Shown: positions 35,587 to 45,202, counted from the first letter of the stretch. The stretch is 64,000 nt of DNA from Rhizobium sp. 18065 (GCF_902706095.1 NZ_CACSJP010000005.1:248001-312000), one strand, 5' to 3'. Notes: generated by a model from the letters alone, not told the origin. Program-made: numbers and translations.

Positions 35587-35635
35587 GTGCGGATACCCGC
35601 ACACGACACTTGGCAAAACGTGCGGATTGACGCAC
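35587..35635. promoter_or_regulatory. Tandem DctD upstream activating sites
   Basis: Two related palindromes, GTGCGG-ATAC-CCGCAC (35587-35602, perfect) and GTGCGG-ATTG-ACGCAC (35620-35635, one mismatch). Their centres are 33 bp apart, three helical turns, and about 110 and 140 bp upstream of the predicted dctA start site. This matches the known tandem DctD-binding arrangement of rhizobial dctA. Confidence 0.85.
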
Positions 35636-35643
35636 AATTCGAC

Positions 35644-37506
35644 ATGACCTCAACCACGCCATCGTCACCGGATGTGCCAGCAGCCTCCGTCAACAGCCGA
35701 GCAGTCTGGCTGGCCTTCCTGCTGCTGTCGCTAGTTGCACTCGCGGGCAGCCTGTTCTTCGCCGGCGACGCTGGCCTGCGCAGTGCGGTGGCAAGCCTCG
35801 CCGAGGATGTAACCGATGACGCAGAACTGAAACGGGCACTCCTGCAGGCAACGCTCGAACGCCCCCGCGCGCTGCCGCTGGTACTGGCTGCAGACATGCA
35901 GGTCAGCGACGCGCTGGCCAACCCGACGGCCGAAGCCGTTGCAGGCCTGAACAGGAAACTCGAAGCGCTGGTTCTCGGCACGAAAACTGCGGTCATCTAT
36001 GTCGTCGGTCGCGATGGCATCGCGATCGCGGCCAGCAACTGGCAAGAGCCCGACAGTTTTGTTGGCAATGATTATAATTTCCGCGAATATTTTACGCGTG
36101 GCATGGCTCTGGGGCGCGCCGAGCAATATGCCCTGGGCAATGTCAGCAAGCGGCCCGGCCTCTATCTGTCGCAACGCGTTGGCGATGAAAGCGGCGCCAC
36201 TGTTGGCATCGTCGTCGTCAAGGTCGAGTTCGATGTCCTGGAGCGCGACTGGGGCAAGACCGGCAGGTCAACCTTCGTCACCGACAACCACGGCATCGTG
36301 CTGATCACCAGCCGGCCGGAATGGCGCTTCCTCAGCACGGATGACATCCCCCCGCAGGAACGGATTGCCGTGCGCGCAAGTCTGCAATTTGGCGAGGCGT
36401 CGCTGGAGGCGCTGCCAGTCTGGCAATTGCTGGATCTCGATGGTCACCACATGGTGTCGACCGAGCCGGGCGACGGCATGCCGCAACAGCCGCATATGTC
36501 CGTGACCCTGGATGTGCCGGGCACGCCGTGGAAGATGCATGTCTTCGCGCCTGCCGCAGATGTCATGACTGCGGGTATCTGGCAGGCGCGGCTCGCCGCG
36601 CTCGTGGTTGTTCTCCCGCTGATCGCGCTGGCAGCCATCCTGCTCTATCGTCGAGACAGGGCAATGCGCCGCCAGGAAGCCGAGCGTGCCGCCCGCAACG
36701 ATCTGGAACGCAAGGTCGCCGCCCGGACAAGCGAGCTGACGATCGCCCGCGACCATCTCCAGACCGAAATCGGCGAGCATCGCTCGACGGAGACACGTTT
36801 GCAGACCGTCCAGCATGAACTCGTTCAGGCCAACCGGCTGGCCATCCTCGGTCAGGTGGCCGCCGGTGTTGCCCATGAGATCAACCAGCCGGTCGCAACA
36901 ATCCGCGCCTATGCCGACAATGCAAACACGTATCTCTCCCGGGGAGAAACCGCGCCGGCATCAGAAAACCTGAACTCCATCAGCGCATTGACCGACCGCA
37001 TCGGCGCCATCACCAACGAGTTGCGCGGCTTCGCCCGGAAAGGCCGTGCCGCCGCCGAACCCGTCGCCTTGAAAACCGCCGTGGACGGCGCGCTGCTGCT
37101 CTTGCGCAGCCGCTTCGCCGGCAGCCTCGACATGCTGAAGGTGCAGATGATCCCCGAAGGCGTCACTGTCTCGGCCAACCGCATCCGCTTGGAACAGGTG
37201 CTGATCAACCTGCTGCAGAATGCGCTGGAAGCCGTGGATGGCCGCGCCGACGGTCGCATCGTCGTCAGCCTTGCCCCCGCAGGCACTGACGAGGTGGCGA
37301 TTGACATCGCCGACAACGGACCGGGCATCCCGCCGGCGGTCCTGGAAAACCTGTTCACCCCGTTCAACACCTCCAAGGACAGCGGCCTCGGTCTGGGTCT
37401 TGTCATCTGCAAGGACATTGTCAGCGACTACGCAGGCCGCATCGGCGTCGACAGCACGCCTGCCGGAACCACCTTCACCGTCACCCTGAAGCGTGTCGGC
37501 CGATGA
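35644..37506 (+). CDS. dctB: C4-dicarboxylate sensor histidine kinase DctB
   Basis: A 620-residue membrane sensor kinase. Two transmembrane helices (about 20-40 and 318-336) flank a periplasmic double-PDC ligand domain; then a coiled coil, the HisKA site with His411 (GVAHEINQP) and a GHKL ATPase ([30 protein letters not shown]). It senses periplasmic succinate/malate and phosphorylates DctD. ATG 35644 leaves both DctD sites just outside the coding region; an in-frame GTG at 35587 would put them inside. The stop overlaps dctD. Confidence 0.95.
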   Translation: MTSTTPSSPDVPAASVNSRAVWLAFLLLSLVALAGSLFFAGDAGLRSAVASLAEDVTDDAELKRALLQATLERPRALPLVLAADMQVSDALANPTAEAVAGLNRKLEALVLGTKTAVIYVVGRDGIAIAASNWQEPDSFVGNDYNFREYFTRGMALGRAEQYALGNVSKRPGLYLSQRVGDESGATVGIVVVKVEFDVLERDWGKTGRSTFVTDNHGIVLITSRPEWRFLSTDDIPPQERIAVRASLQFGEASLEALPVWQLLDLDGHHMVSTEPGDGMPQQPHMSVTLDVPGTPWKMHVFAPAADVMTAGIWQARLAALVVVLPLIALAAILLYRRDRAMRRQEAERAARNDLERKVAARTSELTIARDHLQTEIGEHRSTETRLQTVQHELVQANRLAILGQVAAGVAHEINQPVATIRAYADNANTYLSRGETAPASENLNSISALTDRIGAITNELRGFARKGRAAAEPVALKTAVDGALLLLRSRFAGSLDMLKVQMIPEGVTVSANRIRLEQVLINLLQNALEAVDGRADGRIVVSLAPAGTDEVAIDIADNGPGIPPAVLENLFTPFNTSKDSGLGLGLVICKDIVSDYAGRIGVDSTPAGTTFTVTLKRVGR

Positions 37507-38855
37507 ACAAAGGCACGAACATCATCCTCGTCGACGACGATACGGCTCTGCGGCACGCGACCCGCCAGACGCTGGAGCTTGCCGGTTTCACCGTCCGCGA
37601 CGTTCCGTCTGCAAGCCAGGCTTTCGCCCTGCTTTCACCCGACCTCGATGCCGTCGTCGTCAGCGACATCCGCATGGCCGGCATGGATGGCCTGGAACTG
37701 TTCTCCCGGATCAAGGCACTCGATCCGGAATTGCCGGTCCTGTTGATCACCGGCCATGGCGACATAGACATGGCAGTGCGGGCCATGCAGAACGGCGCCT
37801 ATGATTTCATCGCCAAGCCGTTTGCCGCCGACCGCCTCGTACAGAGTGTCAGCCGCGCCGCGGACATGCGCCGGCTGGTGATCGAGAACCGCAGGCTGCG
37901 CAAGGCAGCCGAGGCAAGCCAGGACGACCTGCCGCTGATCGGCCAGACGCCGGCCATGGAACATCTACGCCAGACACTGCGCCAGATCGCCGACACCGAT
38001 ATCGACGTGCTGGTCGCCGGCGAGACCGGCAGCGGCAAGGAGGTCGTCGCCACGCTCCTGCACCGCTGGAGCCGGCGCAACCGCGGCAATTTCGTCGCGC
38101 TCAACTGCGGCGCTCTGCCGGAAACCGTGATCGAGAGCGAATTCTTCGGCCATGAGGCAGGCGCCTTTACCGGTGCCCAGAAGAAACGCATCGGCCGTAT
38201 CGAACATGCAAGCGGCGGCACGCTGTTTCTCGACGAAATAGAAAGCATGCCGCCGGCAACCCAGGTCAAGATGCTGCGCGTCCTGGAAATGCGCGAAGTC
38301 ACACCCCTTGGCATCAACGAGGTGCGACCGGTCGATCTGCGTGTCGTGGCCGCCGCCAAGGTCGACCTCGGCAATCCGGCCGAACGGGGCGATTTTCGCG
38401 AGGATCTCTATTACCGGCTCAACGTCGTCACCGTCTCTATCCCGCCGCTCCGGGAACGCCGCGCCGACATTCCGCTTTTGTTTTCGCATTTCACCGCCCG
38501 CGCCGCCGAACGCTTCAAGCGCGATGTGCCGGCCCTGACCGGCGACATCGCCCGCCACCTCGACACCCACGCCTGGCCCGGCAATGTCCGAGAGCTTGCC
38601 CACTATGCCGAACGCATCGTGCTCGGCATCACGCCGCCGCCGCAGGCAATATTGGAACCATCGGGCGCAACTGAAGGCCTCAGCCTGCCGGAACGCATCG
38701 AGCATCACGAAGGCAATCTGATCCGCCAGGCTTTGCGCGACAACGATGGCGATGTGCGAAGGACGCTGGACGCCCTCGGCATCCCGCGCAAGACCTTCTA
38801 CGACAAGCTGCAGCGCCATGGCATCAACCGCAACGACTACACCGATCCGGACTGA
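37503..38855 (+). CDS. dctD: Sigma54-dependent response regulator DctD
   Basis: A 450-residue NtrC-family activator. Receiver 1-120 with phospho-Asp55 (VVVSDIRM) and Lys105 (AKPF); AAA+ domain about 145-380 with Walker A GETGSGKE (173-180), the sigma54-contact loop GAFTGA (219-224 region) and Walker B LFLDEIE (241-247); Fis-type HTH at the C-terminus ([20 protein letters not shown]). It overlaps dctB as ATGA, so the two are cotranslated. It activates dctA from the paired palindromes upstream of dctB. Confidence 0.96.
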   Translation: MNKGTNIILVDDDTALRHATRQTLELAGFTVRDVPSASQAFALLSPDLDAVVVSDIRMAGMDGLELFSRIKALDPELPVLLITGHGDIDMAVRAMQNGAYDFIAKPFAADRLVQSVSRAADMRRLVIENRRLRKAAEASQDDLPLIGQTPAMEHLRQTLRQIADTDIDVLVAGETGSGKEVVATLLHRWSRRNRGNFVALNCGALPETVIESEFFGHEAGAFTGAQKKRIGRIEHASGGTLFLDEIESMPPATQVKMLRVLEMREVTPLGINEVRPVDLRVVAAAKVDLGNPAERGDFREDLYYRLNVVTVSIPPLRERRADIPLLFSHFTARAAERFKRDVPALTGDIARHLDTHAWPGNVRELAHYAERIVLGITPPPQAILEPSGATEGLSLPERIEHHEGNLIRQALRDNDGDVRRTLDALGIPRKTFYDKLQRHGINRNDYTDPD

Positions 38856-38883
38856 TGTCGCACGCTGGTCTGGACAGCAAAAC

Positions 38884-39876
38884 TCAAGCGATAGCTTCGA
38901 TTGCCGCGATCACATCGTCCTCGATCTCGATGCCCTCGGCACCGGCTGTGCGCGACAGGCCCTGTCCGCGACGGCCGGGAATGCGCACGCCCTCCTGTGC
39001 GCCGATCTCGTCGGCCAGCAATGCCAGCCGGTCGAACACGCCGGAACCGCCGGTCGCGGTGGCATCGATGGCGATGATCGTCTGGCCGAGCGCCACCGGT
39101 GGCCCCTTGTCGTCAAACAGCGACGAGGCCTCGAAGGCATAGTTCGCCCCGGTAATGCCGGCCGACAGGATCTCCACCATCATCGCCAGTGCCGCACCTT
39201 TGGCACCGCCGAGCGGTGCCATCATGCCGGTCATCGCAACTTCCGCATCGGTGGTCGGATTGCCGTCGAGGTCGAATGCCCAATCGTCGGGAATGGCCTC
39301 GCCCTTTTGCCGCGCCGCCATGATCTTGCCGCGCGCCACCTTGGAAATCGCCAGATCGACGGTGATCGGATCGCCGCCAGCGATCGGCACCGAAAACGCG
39401 ATCGGATTGGTGCCATACAGCGCTTTCTTGCCGCCCCAGGGAGCGATCGACGCCGGTGCATTGGCAAACATCATCGCGGCCAGCCCCTGTTCGGCAAACC
39501 GCTCGACCGTCAGCCCCATCACGCCGGCATGATGCGAACGATAGATCGAGGCAATCGCAATGCCCTGTGCCTTGGCGATCGCCGGCAACTCGGCCACCGC
39601 CAGATCCAGCGCCGGATAGGCAAACCCATTCATCGCATCGATCGCAAGTACGGACGGGCGCGGCCTGACCGCACGCGGTGCAACGCGCCCATCGACCTTG
39701 CCGGCCTTGGCCTGCGCCGAATAGGCCGGCACGCGCCGCAGCCCGTGGCCGCCCTGGCCGGCGGCCTCGGCACTGACCAGTGCGCGGGCGACCGATGCGG
39801 CATTGTCGGCATCCACGCCGGAGCGCGTGAGGGCGCCGACCACAAGGGACTGCGCGGCATCAAGAGAAAGCTTCAT
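38884..39876 (-). CDS. Ldh2/malate-lactate-family NAD(P)H dehydrogenase
   Basis: A 330-residue member of the Ldh_2 (YlbC/YiaK/delta1-piperideine-2-carboxylate reductase) fold, distinct from classic lactate dehydrogenases. Recognisable segments: HGLRRVPAYSAQAKAGK (about 43-59), the catalytic His in YRSHHAGVMG, and YGTNPIAFSVP with TVDLAISKVARGKI. ATG 39876 is chosen; the long frame to 40242 overlaps the next gene. It follows an HpcH-type aldolase by 32 bp, so the two are probably one catabolic unit for a keto or hydroxy acid. Substrate unknown. Confidence 0.88.
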   Translation of the reverse strand: MKLSLDAAQSLVVGALTRSGVDADNAASVARALVSAEAAGQGGHGLRRVPAYSAQAKAGKVDGRVAPRAVRPRPSVLAIDAMNGFAYPALDLAVAELPAIAKAQGIAIASIYRSHHAGVMGLTVERFAEQGLAAMMFANAPASIAPWGGKKALYGTNPIAFSVPIAGGDPITVDLAISKVARGKIMAARQKGEAIPDDWAFDLDGNPTTDAEVAMTGMMAPLGGAKGAALAMMVEILSAGITGANYAFEASSLFDDKGPPVALGQTIIAIDATATGGSGVFDRLALLADEIGAQEGVRIPGRRGQGLSRTAGAEGIEIEDDVIAAIEAIA

Positions 39877-39908
39877 TGAAAATCCATTTGACGATCTTGG
39901 GAGAAGGA

Positions 39909-40679
39909 TCAGCCGCGCATGGCATCGGCAAGCGTGGCGGCTGCCTTGGCGAGCAAGCCGACATCGGTTGCCTGGGCGAAGAACCGGATACCGGCCTTGC
40001 GGGCCATGGCGAGCATGGCAGCATCGCCGGACATGATGCCAGCCGGCTTGCCCGCCGCGACGATCTTGCCGATCAGCGTTTCGACGGCCGCCATCACCGC
40101 CGGATGCGTGGCATGGCCGCGATAGCCCATGTCGGCCGCAAGGTCGGCCGGGCCGATCAGCACGGCATCCACGCCCGGCTTGGCAAGGATGGAATCCGCA
40201 TTCTCGATACCGAGGCGACTTTCGATCTGGGCGATGAGACATATTTCGGCATTGGCGGTCTCGGCATAGTCGGCAATGCGCCCGAAATCGGAGGCACGCC
40301 CCAGGCTCGCGCCCATGCCACGCACACCCTCGGGCGGATAACGCAGCGCCCTGACCAGTTGCTCGGCCTGTTCCGCCGTCTCGACCATCGGGATCATCAG
40401 CGTCTGCGCACCGATGTCGAGCGCCTGCTTGATCAGCCAGGTCTCGCCGACCGGAAGCCGCACGACCGGATGGGCCGGATGGCGAGCAACGGCTGCGAGT
40501 TGCGCCGCGATCAGCGGAATATCATTCGGGCCATGCTCGCCGTCGATCAGGATCCAGTCGAAACCTGCCCCTGCACAGACTTCCGCCACATGCGGACTGG
40601 CCAGTGCCACCCAGAGCCCGACAAGGACCTCGTCATTTTCGAGGAGTGCGGTCTTGAAGCTGTTCTTCGGGGCGGGCAT
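39909..40679 (-). CDS. HpcH/HpaI-family aldolase
   Basis: A 256-residue class II aldolase of the 2-keto-3-deoxy-L-rhamnonate/4-hydroxy-2-oxo-heptane-1,7-dioate aldolase family, cleaving a 2-keto acid to pyruvate and an aldehyde. Visible signatures: FDWILIDGEHGPND (His base), Arg in VVRLPVG, the metal ligand Glu in IAQIESRLGIEN and Asp in IGPADLAADMGY. ATG 40679 is preferred over ATG 40685, since GGAG is 7 nt from the former but only 2 nt from the latter. Operon with the Ldh2-type gene. Confidence 0.92.
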   Translation of the reverse strand: MPAPKNSFKTALLENDEVLVGLWVALASPHVAEVCAGAGFDWILIDGEHGPNDIPLIAAQLAAVARHPAHPVVRLPVGETWLIKQALDIGAQTLMIPMVETAEQAEQLVRALRYPPEGVRGMGASLGRASDFGRIADYAETANAEICLIAQIESRLGIENADSILAKPGVDAVLIGPADLAADMGYRGHATHPAVMAAVETLIGKIVAAGKPAGIMSGDAAMLAMARKAGIRFFAQATDVGLLAKAAATLADAMRG

Positions 40680-40857
40680 CGGCATTCTCCTGCACGGCTC
40701 AGGCTTGGAACGAACGGGGGATCGATAGGATGCGCCGCAGCAGCCGACCACCGCAAGGCCCAATCGTCACGTATCGGTACGCAAGCAGCAGCCTTTCGGT
40801 TGAACCCTGGTCCGGCCACATGGTACGGGAGCGCATCATTCCGCCACGAGGTCTGCC

Positions 40858-41547
40858 ATGCTTCCCTGGATCCAGCTCGACACGGCCGCAATTCCCGGCG
40901 GCAGTGAACTGCGCCTGAAACAGCGCGGCACCGAATTCTCCATCATGCTTGGCACCAACGAGCTGATGAACAGCCGCCTCAGTGGCTCCGAAGAGGCGCT
41001 CGCCACCCTCGCCTTCGAACGCATCGCGGGCCACACGCGTCCGCATATCCTGATCGGCGGCCTTGGCATGGGCTTCACCCTGCGCGCGGCGCTTGCCATC
41101 CTGCCTGAAGATGCGAAGGTCACGGTTGCCGAACTGGTGCCGGGCGTCGTTGAATGGGCACGCGGCCCGATGGCGGAAATCTATAAGGGCAGCCTCGATG
41201 ATCCGCGCGTCACCATTCATGTCGGCGATGTCGGAGCCCTGATCGCGAAGTCGCGCGACACGTTTGATGCCATCATGCTCGACGTCGACAATGGCCCGGA
41301 CGGCCTGACCCGCGAAGAGAACGACAGCCTCTATGATTTCGACGGCCTGCGCGCCTCCAAGGCCGCCTTGCGCAAGAACGGCGTGCTCGCCGTCTGGTCG
41401 TCCGGTCCCGATCCCCGCTTTACCAAACGCCTCCGCGATATAGGCCTCGCTGCGGAGGAAGTCCCGACCCGCGCCAGCCGCAAGGGTGGCGGGGCAAAAC
41501 ACATGATCTGGCTTGCAGTCAACGGTGCCGCGACAGCCAGGCGCTGA
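40858..41547 (+). CDS. Spermidine synthase-like methyltransferase-fold protein
   Basis: A 229-residue Rossmann-fold protein of the spermine/spermidine synthase superfamily. The nucleotide-binding loop is LIGGLGMGFTLRAAL (about 65-79), followed by VAELVPGVVEWA and FDAIMLDVDNGPDGL, which correspond to the acidic motifs of the family. It lacks the N-terminal beta-barrel of true SpeE enzymes, so it may be an uncharacterised aminopropyl- or methyltransferase. GAGG precedes the ATG. Stands alone between divergent and convergent neighbours. Confidence 0.85.
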   Translation: MLPWIQLDTAAIPGGSELRLKQRGTEFSIMLGTNELMNSRLSGSEEALATLAFERIAGHTRPHILIGGLGMGFTLRAALAILPEDAKVTVAELVPGVVEWARGPMAEIYKGSLDDPRVTIHVGDVGALIAKSRDTFDAIMLDVDNGPDGLTREENDSLYDFDGLRASKAALRKNGVLAVWSSGPDPRFTKRLRDIGLAAEEVPTRASRKGGGAKHMIWLAVNGAATARR

Positions 41548-41559
41548 GGCTGCGGTGCA

Positions 41560-42543
41560 TTACCCCCACAGCTCGGTCGGCGGCACCTGCATCGTCGAGC
41601 CGTCGTAGACAATCGCCGCATCGCGATCCTTCGCCAGCAGCAACGGCCCGTCGAGATCGACGAAAGCCGCCCCCTGCCCCACCAGGAAGGCGGGCGCCAT
41701 CGCAAGCGAAGTGCCGACCATGCAGCCGATCATGATTTCGAAACCGGAGACCACCGCTGCATCGCGCATCAAAAGCGCCTCGGTCAGGCCACCGGTCTTG
41801 TCGAGTTTGATGTTGACCGCATCATATTTGCCTTTCAGCGCATCCAGCGAATGGCGATCATGGCAGCTCTCGTCGGCGCAGACGGGCAGCACCCGTTCCA
41901 GCCCGAACAGCGCATCGTCGGCACCGGCCGGAAACGGCTGCTCGACCAGCGTCACGCCAAGCTTCAGCAACACCGGCGCCAGCGCCTTGTATTGATCCAG
42001 CGTCCAGCCCTCGTTGGCATCGACGATGATCGCCGAACGCGGCGCGCCTGCACGAACGGCTTCGATCCGCTCGATATCGCCCTCGCCACCCAGCTTGACC
42101 TTCAAAAGCGGCCTGCCCGCCTCGCGCTCGGCCGCTACCCGCATGCTGGCCGGCGATCCGAGCGACAGTGTATAGGTGGTCTGCAGAGCCATCGGTTCGC
42201 CAAGACCCGCCAGTTGCCAGACGGCCCGGCCCGCCCGCTTGGCCTCGAGATCCCAGAATGCGCAATCGAGTGCGTTGCGGGCCGCTCCGGGTTCCAGCCG
42301 CGACTGCAATCCGATGCGATCGAGCCCATCGGCAATCTCTTCCGACAGCGCTGCTACCGCCTCGACCACACCCTCGACCGTCTCACCATAGCGCGCATAG
42401 GGCACGCATTCCCCGCGTCCGATATACGGACCATCGGTGAGCGTCACCGTCACCACCCTGGCTTCGGTCCGCGACCCACGCGAGATGGTGAAGGCACCGG
42501 CAATCGGAAAGATCTCGGGGTTAACGGTGAGCATGACGGACAT
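41560..42543 (-). CDS. Dipeptide epimerase (L-Ala-D/L-Glu epimerase-like)
   Basis: A 327-residue enolase-superfamily enzyme of the muconate-lactonizing subgroup, most like L-Ala-D/L-Glu epimerases that recycle cell-wall murein peptides. Catalytic features: the Lys pair in LLKVKLGG, metal ligands Asp in IIVDANEGW, Glu in LVEQPF, Asp in VCADES, and the second acid/base Lys in NIKLDKTGG. ATG 42543 with GGAG upstream is preferred over the extended frame from 42660. The alternative is another N-acylamino-acid racemase-type enzyme. Confidence 0.9.
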   Translation of the reverse strand: MSVMLTVNPEIFPIAGAFTISRGSRTEARVVTVTLTDGPYIGRGECVPYARYGETVEGVVEAVAALSEEIADGLDRIGLQSRLEPGAARNALDCAFWDLEAKRAGRAVWQLAGLGEPMALQTTYTLSLGSPASMRVAAEREAGRPLLKVKLGGEGDIERIEAVRAGAPRSAIIVDANEGWTLDQYKALAPVLLKLGVTLVEQPFPAGADDALFGLERVLPVCADESCHDRHSLDALKGKYDAVNIKLDKTGGLTEALLMRDAAVVSGFEIMIGCMVGTSLAMAPAFLVGQGAAFVDLDGPLLLAKDRDAAIVYDGSTMQVPPTELWG

Positions 42544-42744
42544 GGTGCTATGGTCTCCTCGGCGCTTTCGCCCTTGCTGCAAGGCTTTGTGCGAATCAGC
42601 GCTCTTGCATGAAGGGGCATTCCTTTCTATATCCCTCAACAATCGGACCGGTATCGGCAAATGGGCTTACCCCCTTTGGAATATGCCCTGATCCCGCAGA
42701 GTTGCGGTGACAAACGGTCTTTCGAACGCACAGAGACGAAGCCC

Positions 42745-43941
42745 GTGAACACGCTGGATTTTGACAAGAGACCGGAAGATACGCGCGTTGTCGTCGCCAT
42801 GTCGGGCGGCGTCGACTCCTCCGTCGTGGCCGGCATCCTGAAACGCCAGGGCTATGACGTGCTCGGCATCACGCTGCAGCTCTACGATCATGGCGCCGCC
42901 GTTCATCGCGCCGGCTCCTGTTGCGCCGGCCAGGATATCGACGATGCGCGCCGCGTCTGCGAAACGCTCGGCATTCCCCATTACGTGCTCGACTACGAAC
43001 AGCGTTTCCGCGACACGGTGATCAACCCGTTCATGGAAAGCTATGTCGCCGGCGAAACGCCGATCCCCTGCGTTGCCTGTAACCAGACCGTCAAGTTTGC
43101 CGATCTCCTGGCGACGGCACGAGAACTCGGTGCCGACGCGCTGGCAACCGGCCACTATATCCGCTCCAAGTCGGTGCCCTTGGCCAACGACCCGAACCAT
43201 CGTGCCTTATTCCGCCCGATCGACAACGAGCGCGACCAGAGCTACTTCCTGTTTGCCACCACCCAAGAACAGATCGACTACCTGCGCTTTCCGCTTGGCC
43301 ATCTGTCCAAGGCGGAGACCCGGGCGCTCGCCGAAGACATGGGCCTCGTCGTCGCCAAGAAGGCTGACAGCCAGGACATCTGTTTTGTACCGCAGGGCAA
43401 ATATGCCGATATCATCAACAAGCTGAAGCCGAATGCGGCTTTGGCCGGCGACATCGTGCATCTGGATGGCCGGGTGCTTGGTCAGCACGAAGGCATCCTG
43501 CATTACACCATCGGCCAGCGAAAGGGCCTGGGCGTTGCCACCGGCGATCCACTTTATGTCGTCTATCTCGACGCCCGCTCGCGCCGCGTCATCGTCGGCC
43601 CGAAGGAAGCGCTGGAGACGCATCGCGTCTATCTGCGCGACATCAACTGGCTTGGCGACTTCACCCTTGAGGAAGAAGCGGCGAGCGGTTTTGCCTGCTT
43701 CGCCAAGGTCCGGTCCACTCGCCCGCCGACACCGGCGGTCCTGCATGCAGACGCAACCGGCGTCTATGTCGATCTGGAGATCGGCGAAGCCGGCGTCGCC
43801 CCCGGCCAGGCCTGCGTGCTCTATTCCGCCCCCGGACCCGATGCCCGCGTCTATGGCGGCGGCTTCATCGAGCGCTCGGCCCGCTCGGAAAGCGCGGATG
43901 CCGCGCTGAAGGCACTTTTGGCAAGCCCGGTCGCGGCTTAA
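42745..43941 (+). CDS. mnmA: tRNA-specific 2-thiouridylase MnmA
   Basis: ATP-dependent enzyme that thiolates U34 of tRNA-Lys, -Glu and -Gln. The 398-residue protein has the PP-loop SGGVDSS (20-26), the Cys pair region [11 protein letters not shown] (Cys109, Cys112) and the sulfur-carrying Cys213 ([12 protein letters not shown]). The likely start is GTG 42745, which gives the family N-terminus ([11 protein letters not shown]); the longer ATG frame from 42661 overlaps the promoter region. A tRNA-Met gene follows downstream. Confidence 0.95.
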   Translation: MNTLDFDKRPEDTRVVVAMSGGVDSSVVAGILKRQGYDVLGITLQLYDHGAAVHRAGSCCAGQDIDDARRVCETLGIPHYVLDYEQRFRDTVINPFMESYVAGETPIPCVACNQTVKFADLLATARELGADALATGHYIRSKSVPLANDPNHRALFRPIDNERDQSYFLFATTQEQIDYLRFPLGHLSKAETRALAEDMGLVVAKKADSQDICFVPQGKYADIINKLKPNAALAGDIVHLDGRVLGQHEGILHYTIGQRKGLGVATGDPLYVVYLDARSRRVIVGPKEALETHRVYLRDINWLGDFTLEEEAASGFACFAKVRSTRPPTPAVLHADATGVYVDLEIGEAGVAPGQACVLYSAPGPDARVYGGGFIERSARSESADAALKALLASPVAA

Positions 43942-43958
43942 GGCCGGGAAAGAAAAAG

Positions 43959-43992
43959 GCAGTGAAAGCAGAGTTCTTTTTGCTTTCACTGC
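43959..43992. terminator. Hairpin after mnmA
   Basis: Perfect 12-bp stem GCAGTGAAAGCA / TGCTTTCACTGC with a 10-nt loop, 18 bp after the mnmA stop. No T-run follows on the plus strand, so termination may be partial; it is immediately followed by the tRNA promoter. Confidence 0.6.
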
Positions 43993-43994
43993 GC

Positions 43995-44024
43995 TTGACT
44001 TTGGTCAGAGCAACGCCTTATAAG
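43995..44024 (+). promoter_or_regulatory. Sigma70-type promoter of tRNA-Met
   Basis: TTGACT (43995-44000), 18-bp spacer, TATAAG (44019-44024), a strong housekeeping promoter about 50 bp before the mature tRNA 5' end. Confidence 0.75.
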
Positions 44025-44075
44025 CCGCCCAACGCTTCGGACGGCGGGCCGCAAAAGCCAATGATCCGAATGTGT

Positions 44076-44152
44076 GGCGGGATAGCTCAGGTGGTTAGAG
44101 CGTGGGATTCATAACCCCAAGGTCGGCGGTTCAAGTCCGCCTCCCGCTACCA
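44076..44152 (+). tRNA. tRNA-Met(CAT), elongator type, CCA encoded
   Basis: A 77-nt cloverleaf: acceptor GGCGGGA pairs with TCCCGCT (G1.U72 at the end), D arm GCTC-AGGTGGTTA-GAGC, anticodon loop TTCATAA with anticodon CAT, T arm GGCGG-TTCAAGT-CCGCC, discriminator A and encoded CCA. The 5' end pairs, so it is not the initiator. The anticodon stem ends in an apparent A31-C39 mismatch. tRNA-Ile2 (CAT modified to lysidine) is the alternative but the body fits elongator Met better. Confidence 0.87.
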
Positions 44153-44393
44153 AATTTCTCAAATACAAATTAGCAAGATCAACGGTGCGATCCGGTTCGC
44201 GGCCATCGACGAAGTGTATGCACTTTGCAAATGCGCCAAGCTTCCCGGCTGGCGCGGCGCGTCAGGAGCTGACATTTCACCACACGCACGCAAGTCTGCG
44301 CACCCGCCAAGCCACGATCATGGCCGCACAAACGGCTATCCGCCATCACCATTTCCGGTGATGTGAGATCCAGTGTGTTAAGAAAACCTTTCG

Positions 44394-44408
44394 TTAAATT
44401 TTAGGTAA
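44394..44408. promoter_or_regulatory. Candidate CtrA box (one mismatch) before the transglycosylase gene
   Basis: TTAA-N7-GTAA, one base off consensus, ending 31 bp before the ATG at 44440. Another TTAA lies 17 bp upstream. Suggestive only. Confidence 0.35.
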
Positions 44409-44439
44409 TAAACTGAGCCTGACGAAGCGAGGTTTAGTT

Positions 44440-45024
44440 ATGCGTACCGCTGTTGTTTCCGCCATTGGCGTCATGCTGATGCTGTCGGCCTGTGCCAAGC
44501 CCCCGAGCCAGACTCGCAATGCCTGCGCGATCTTCGAGCAGCGCGACGGGCTGTTCAACAACTGGCGCAGTGCCGCGCAAAAGGCCGAGCGGGAATATGG
44601 CGTTCCGGTGCCGATCCTGATGGCGACGATCTATACGGAATCGAGTTTCCGCGCGACGGCGCGACCGCCACGCAAGAAGCTCCTCGGCTTCATCCCGTGG
44701 AAACGCCAGTCGAGCGCCTACGGCTATTCGCAGGCACTCGACGGCACCTGGGAGCGCTACCAGCGCGAAACCGGCCGCTGGGGCGCCCGCCGCACCGATT
44801 TCGGCGATGCCATGCAGTTCATCGGCTGGTATCACCGCGAGAGTGCGTCGAAGACCGGCATCCCGCTGAACGACCCCTACAAGCTCTATCTCGCCTATCA
44901 TTCCGGCCAGGCTGGATATCTGCGCGGCGCCTACAAGAACCGCCCGGAAGCCCTAAACGGCGCCAAGCGCTTCACCAGCATCACCTATACCTATGCGTCA
45001 CAGCTGAAGCAGTGCCCGGACTGA
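44440..45024 (+). CDS. Lipoprotein with SLT-type transglycosylase domain
   Basis: A 194-residue outer-envelope lipoprotein. The lipobox LSAC places the lipidated Cys at residue 18. The mature part is a lysozyme-like domain: catalytic Glu67 in ATIYTESSF, then AYGYSQALDGTW and the helix YLAYHSGQAGYLRGAY. It should cleave peptidoglycan glycan strands as a membrane-bound lytic transglycosylase, although it is shorter than MltC/MltE. It begins 287 bp after tRNA-Met; that gap holds the possible CtrA box and no gene. Confidence 0.88.
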   Translation: MRTAVVSAIGVMLMLSACAKPPSQTRNACAIFEQRDGLFNNWRSAAQKAEREYGVPVPILMATIYTESSFRATARPPRKKLLGFIPWKRQSSAYGYSQALDGTWERYQRETGRWGARRTDFGDAMQFIGWYHRESASKTGIPLNDPYKLYLAYHSGQAGYLRGAYKNRPEALNGAKRFTSITYTYASQLKQCPD

Positions 45025-45053
45025 GGTGCAGCCATCTTACTCTATAGGGAAGG

Positions 45054-45160
45054 CCCCTCACCCTGCCCTCTCCCCGCAAGCGGGACGAGGGGATGACAAC
45101 GCTGTGGCGCATTTCTTCTCCCCGCCTGCGGGAAGAGGGTCCCGGCAGGGGGATGAGGGG
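45054..45160. repeat. RIME-like rhizobial palindromic repeat
   Basis: A 107-bp imperfect inverted repeat. Outer arms CCCCTCACCCTGCC (45054-45067) and GGCAGGGGGATGAGGGG (45144-45160) pair; inside are two small hairpins, CCCCGC-AA-GCGGG and CCCCGC-CT-GCGGG. Length, two-palindrome layout and base composition match the Rhizobium-specific intergenic mosaic element class. It lies between convergent genes, as such elements usually do. Confidence 0.75.
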
Positions 45161-45202
45161 GAGACCGCACGACCGGACAAAGCCCAGCAATCTGATAACA
45201 GC

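Noticed and set aside
44076..44440. tRNA-Met as an integration (att) site of a genomic island
   Set aside because: No integrase, no direct repeat of the tRNA 3' end and no island-like genes downstream; the neighbours look chromosomal.
45047..45180. CRISPR-like array from repeated CCCCGC hairpins
   Set aside because: Only two imperfect palindromic units with no spacer regularity; better explained as a RIME-like element. No cas gene is present.
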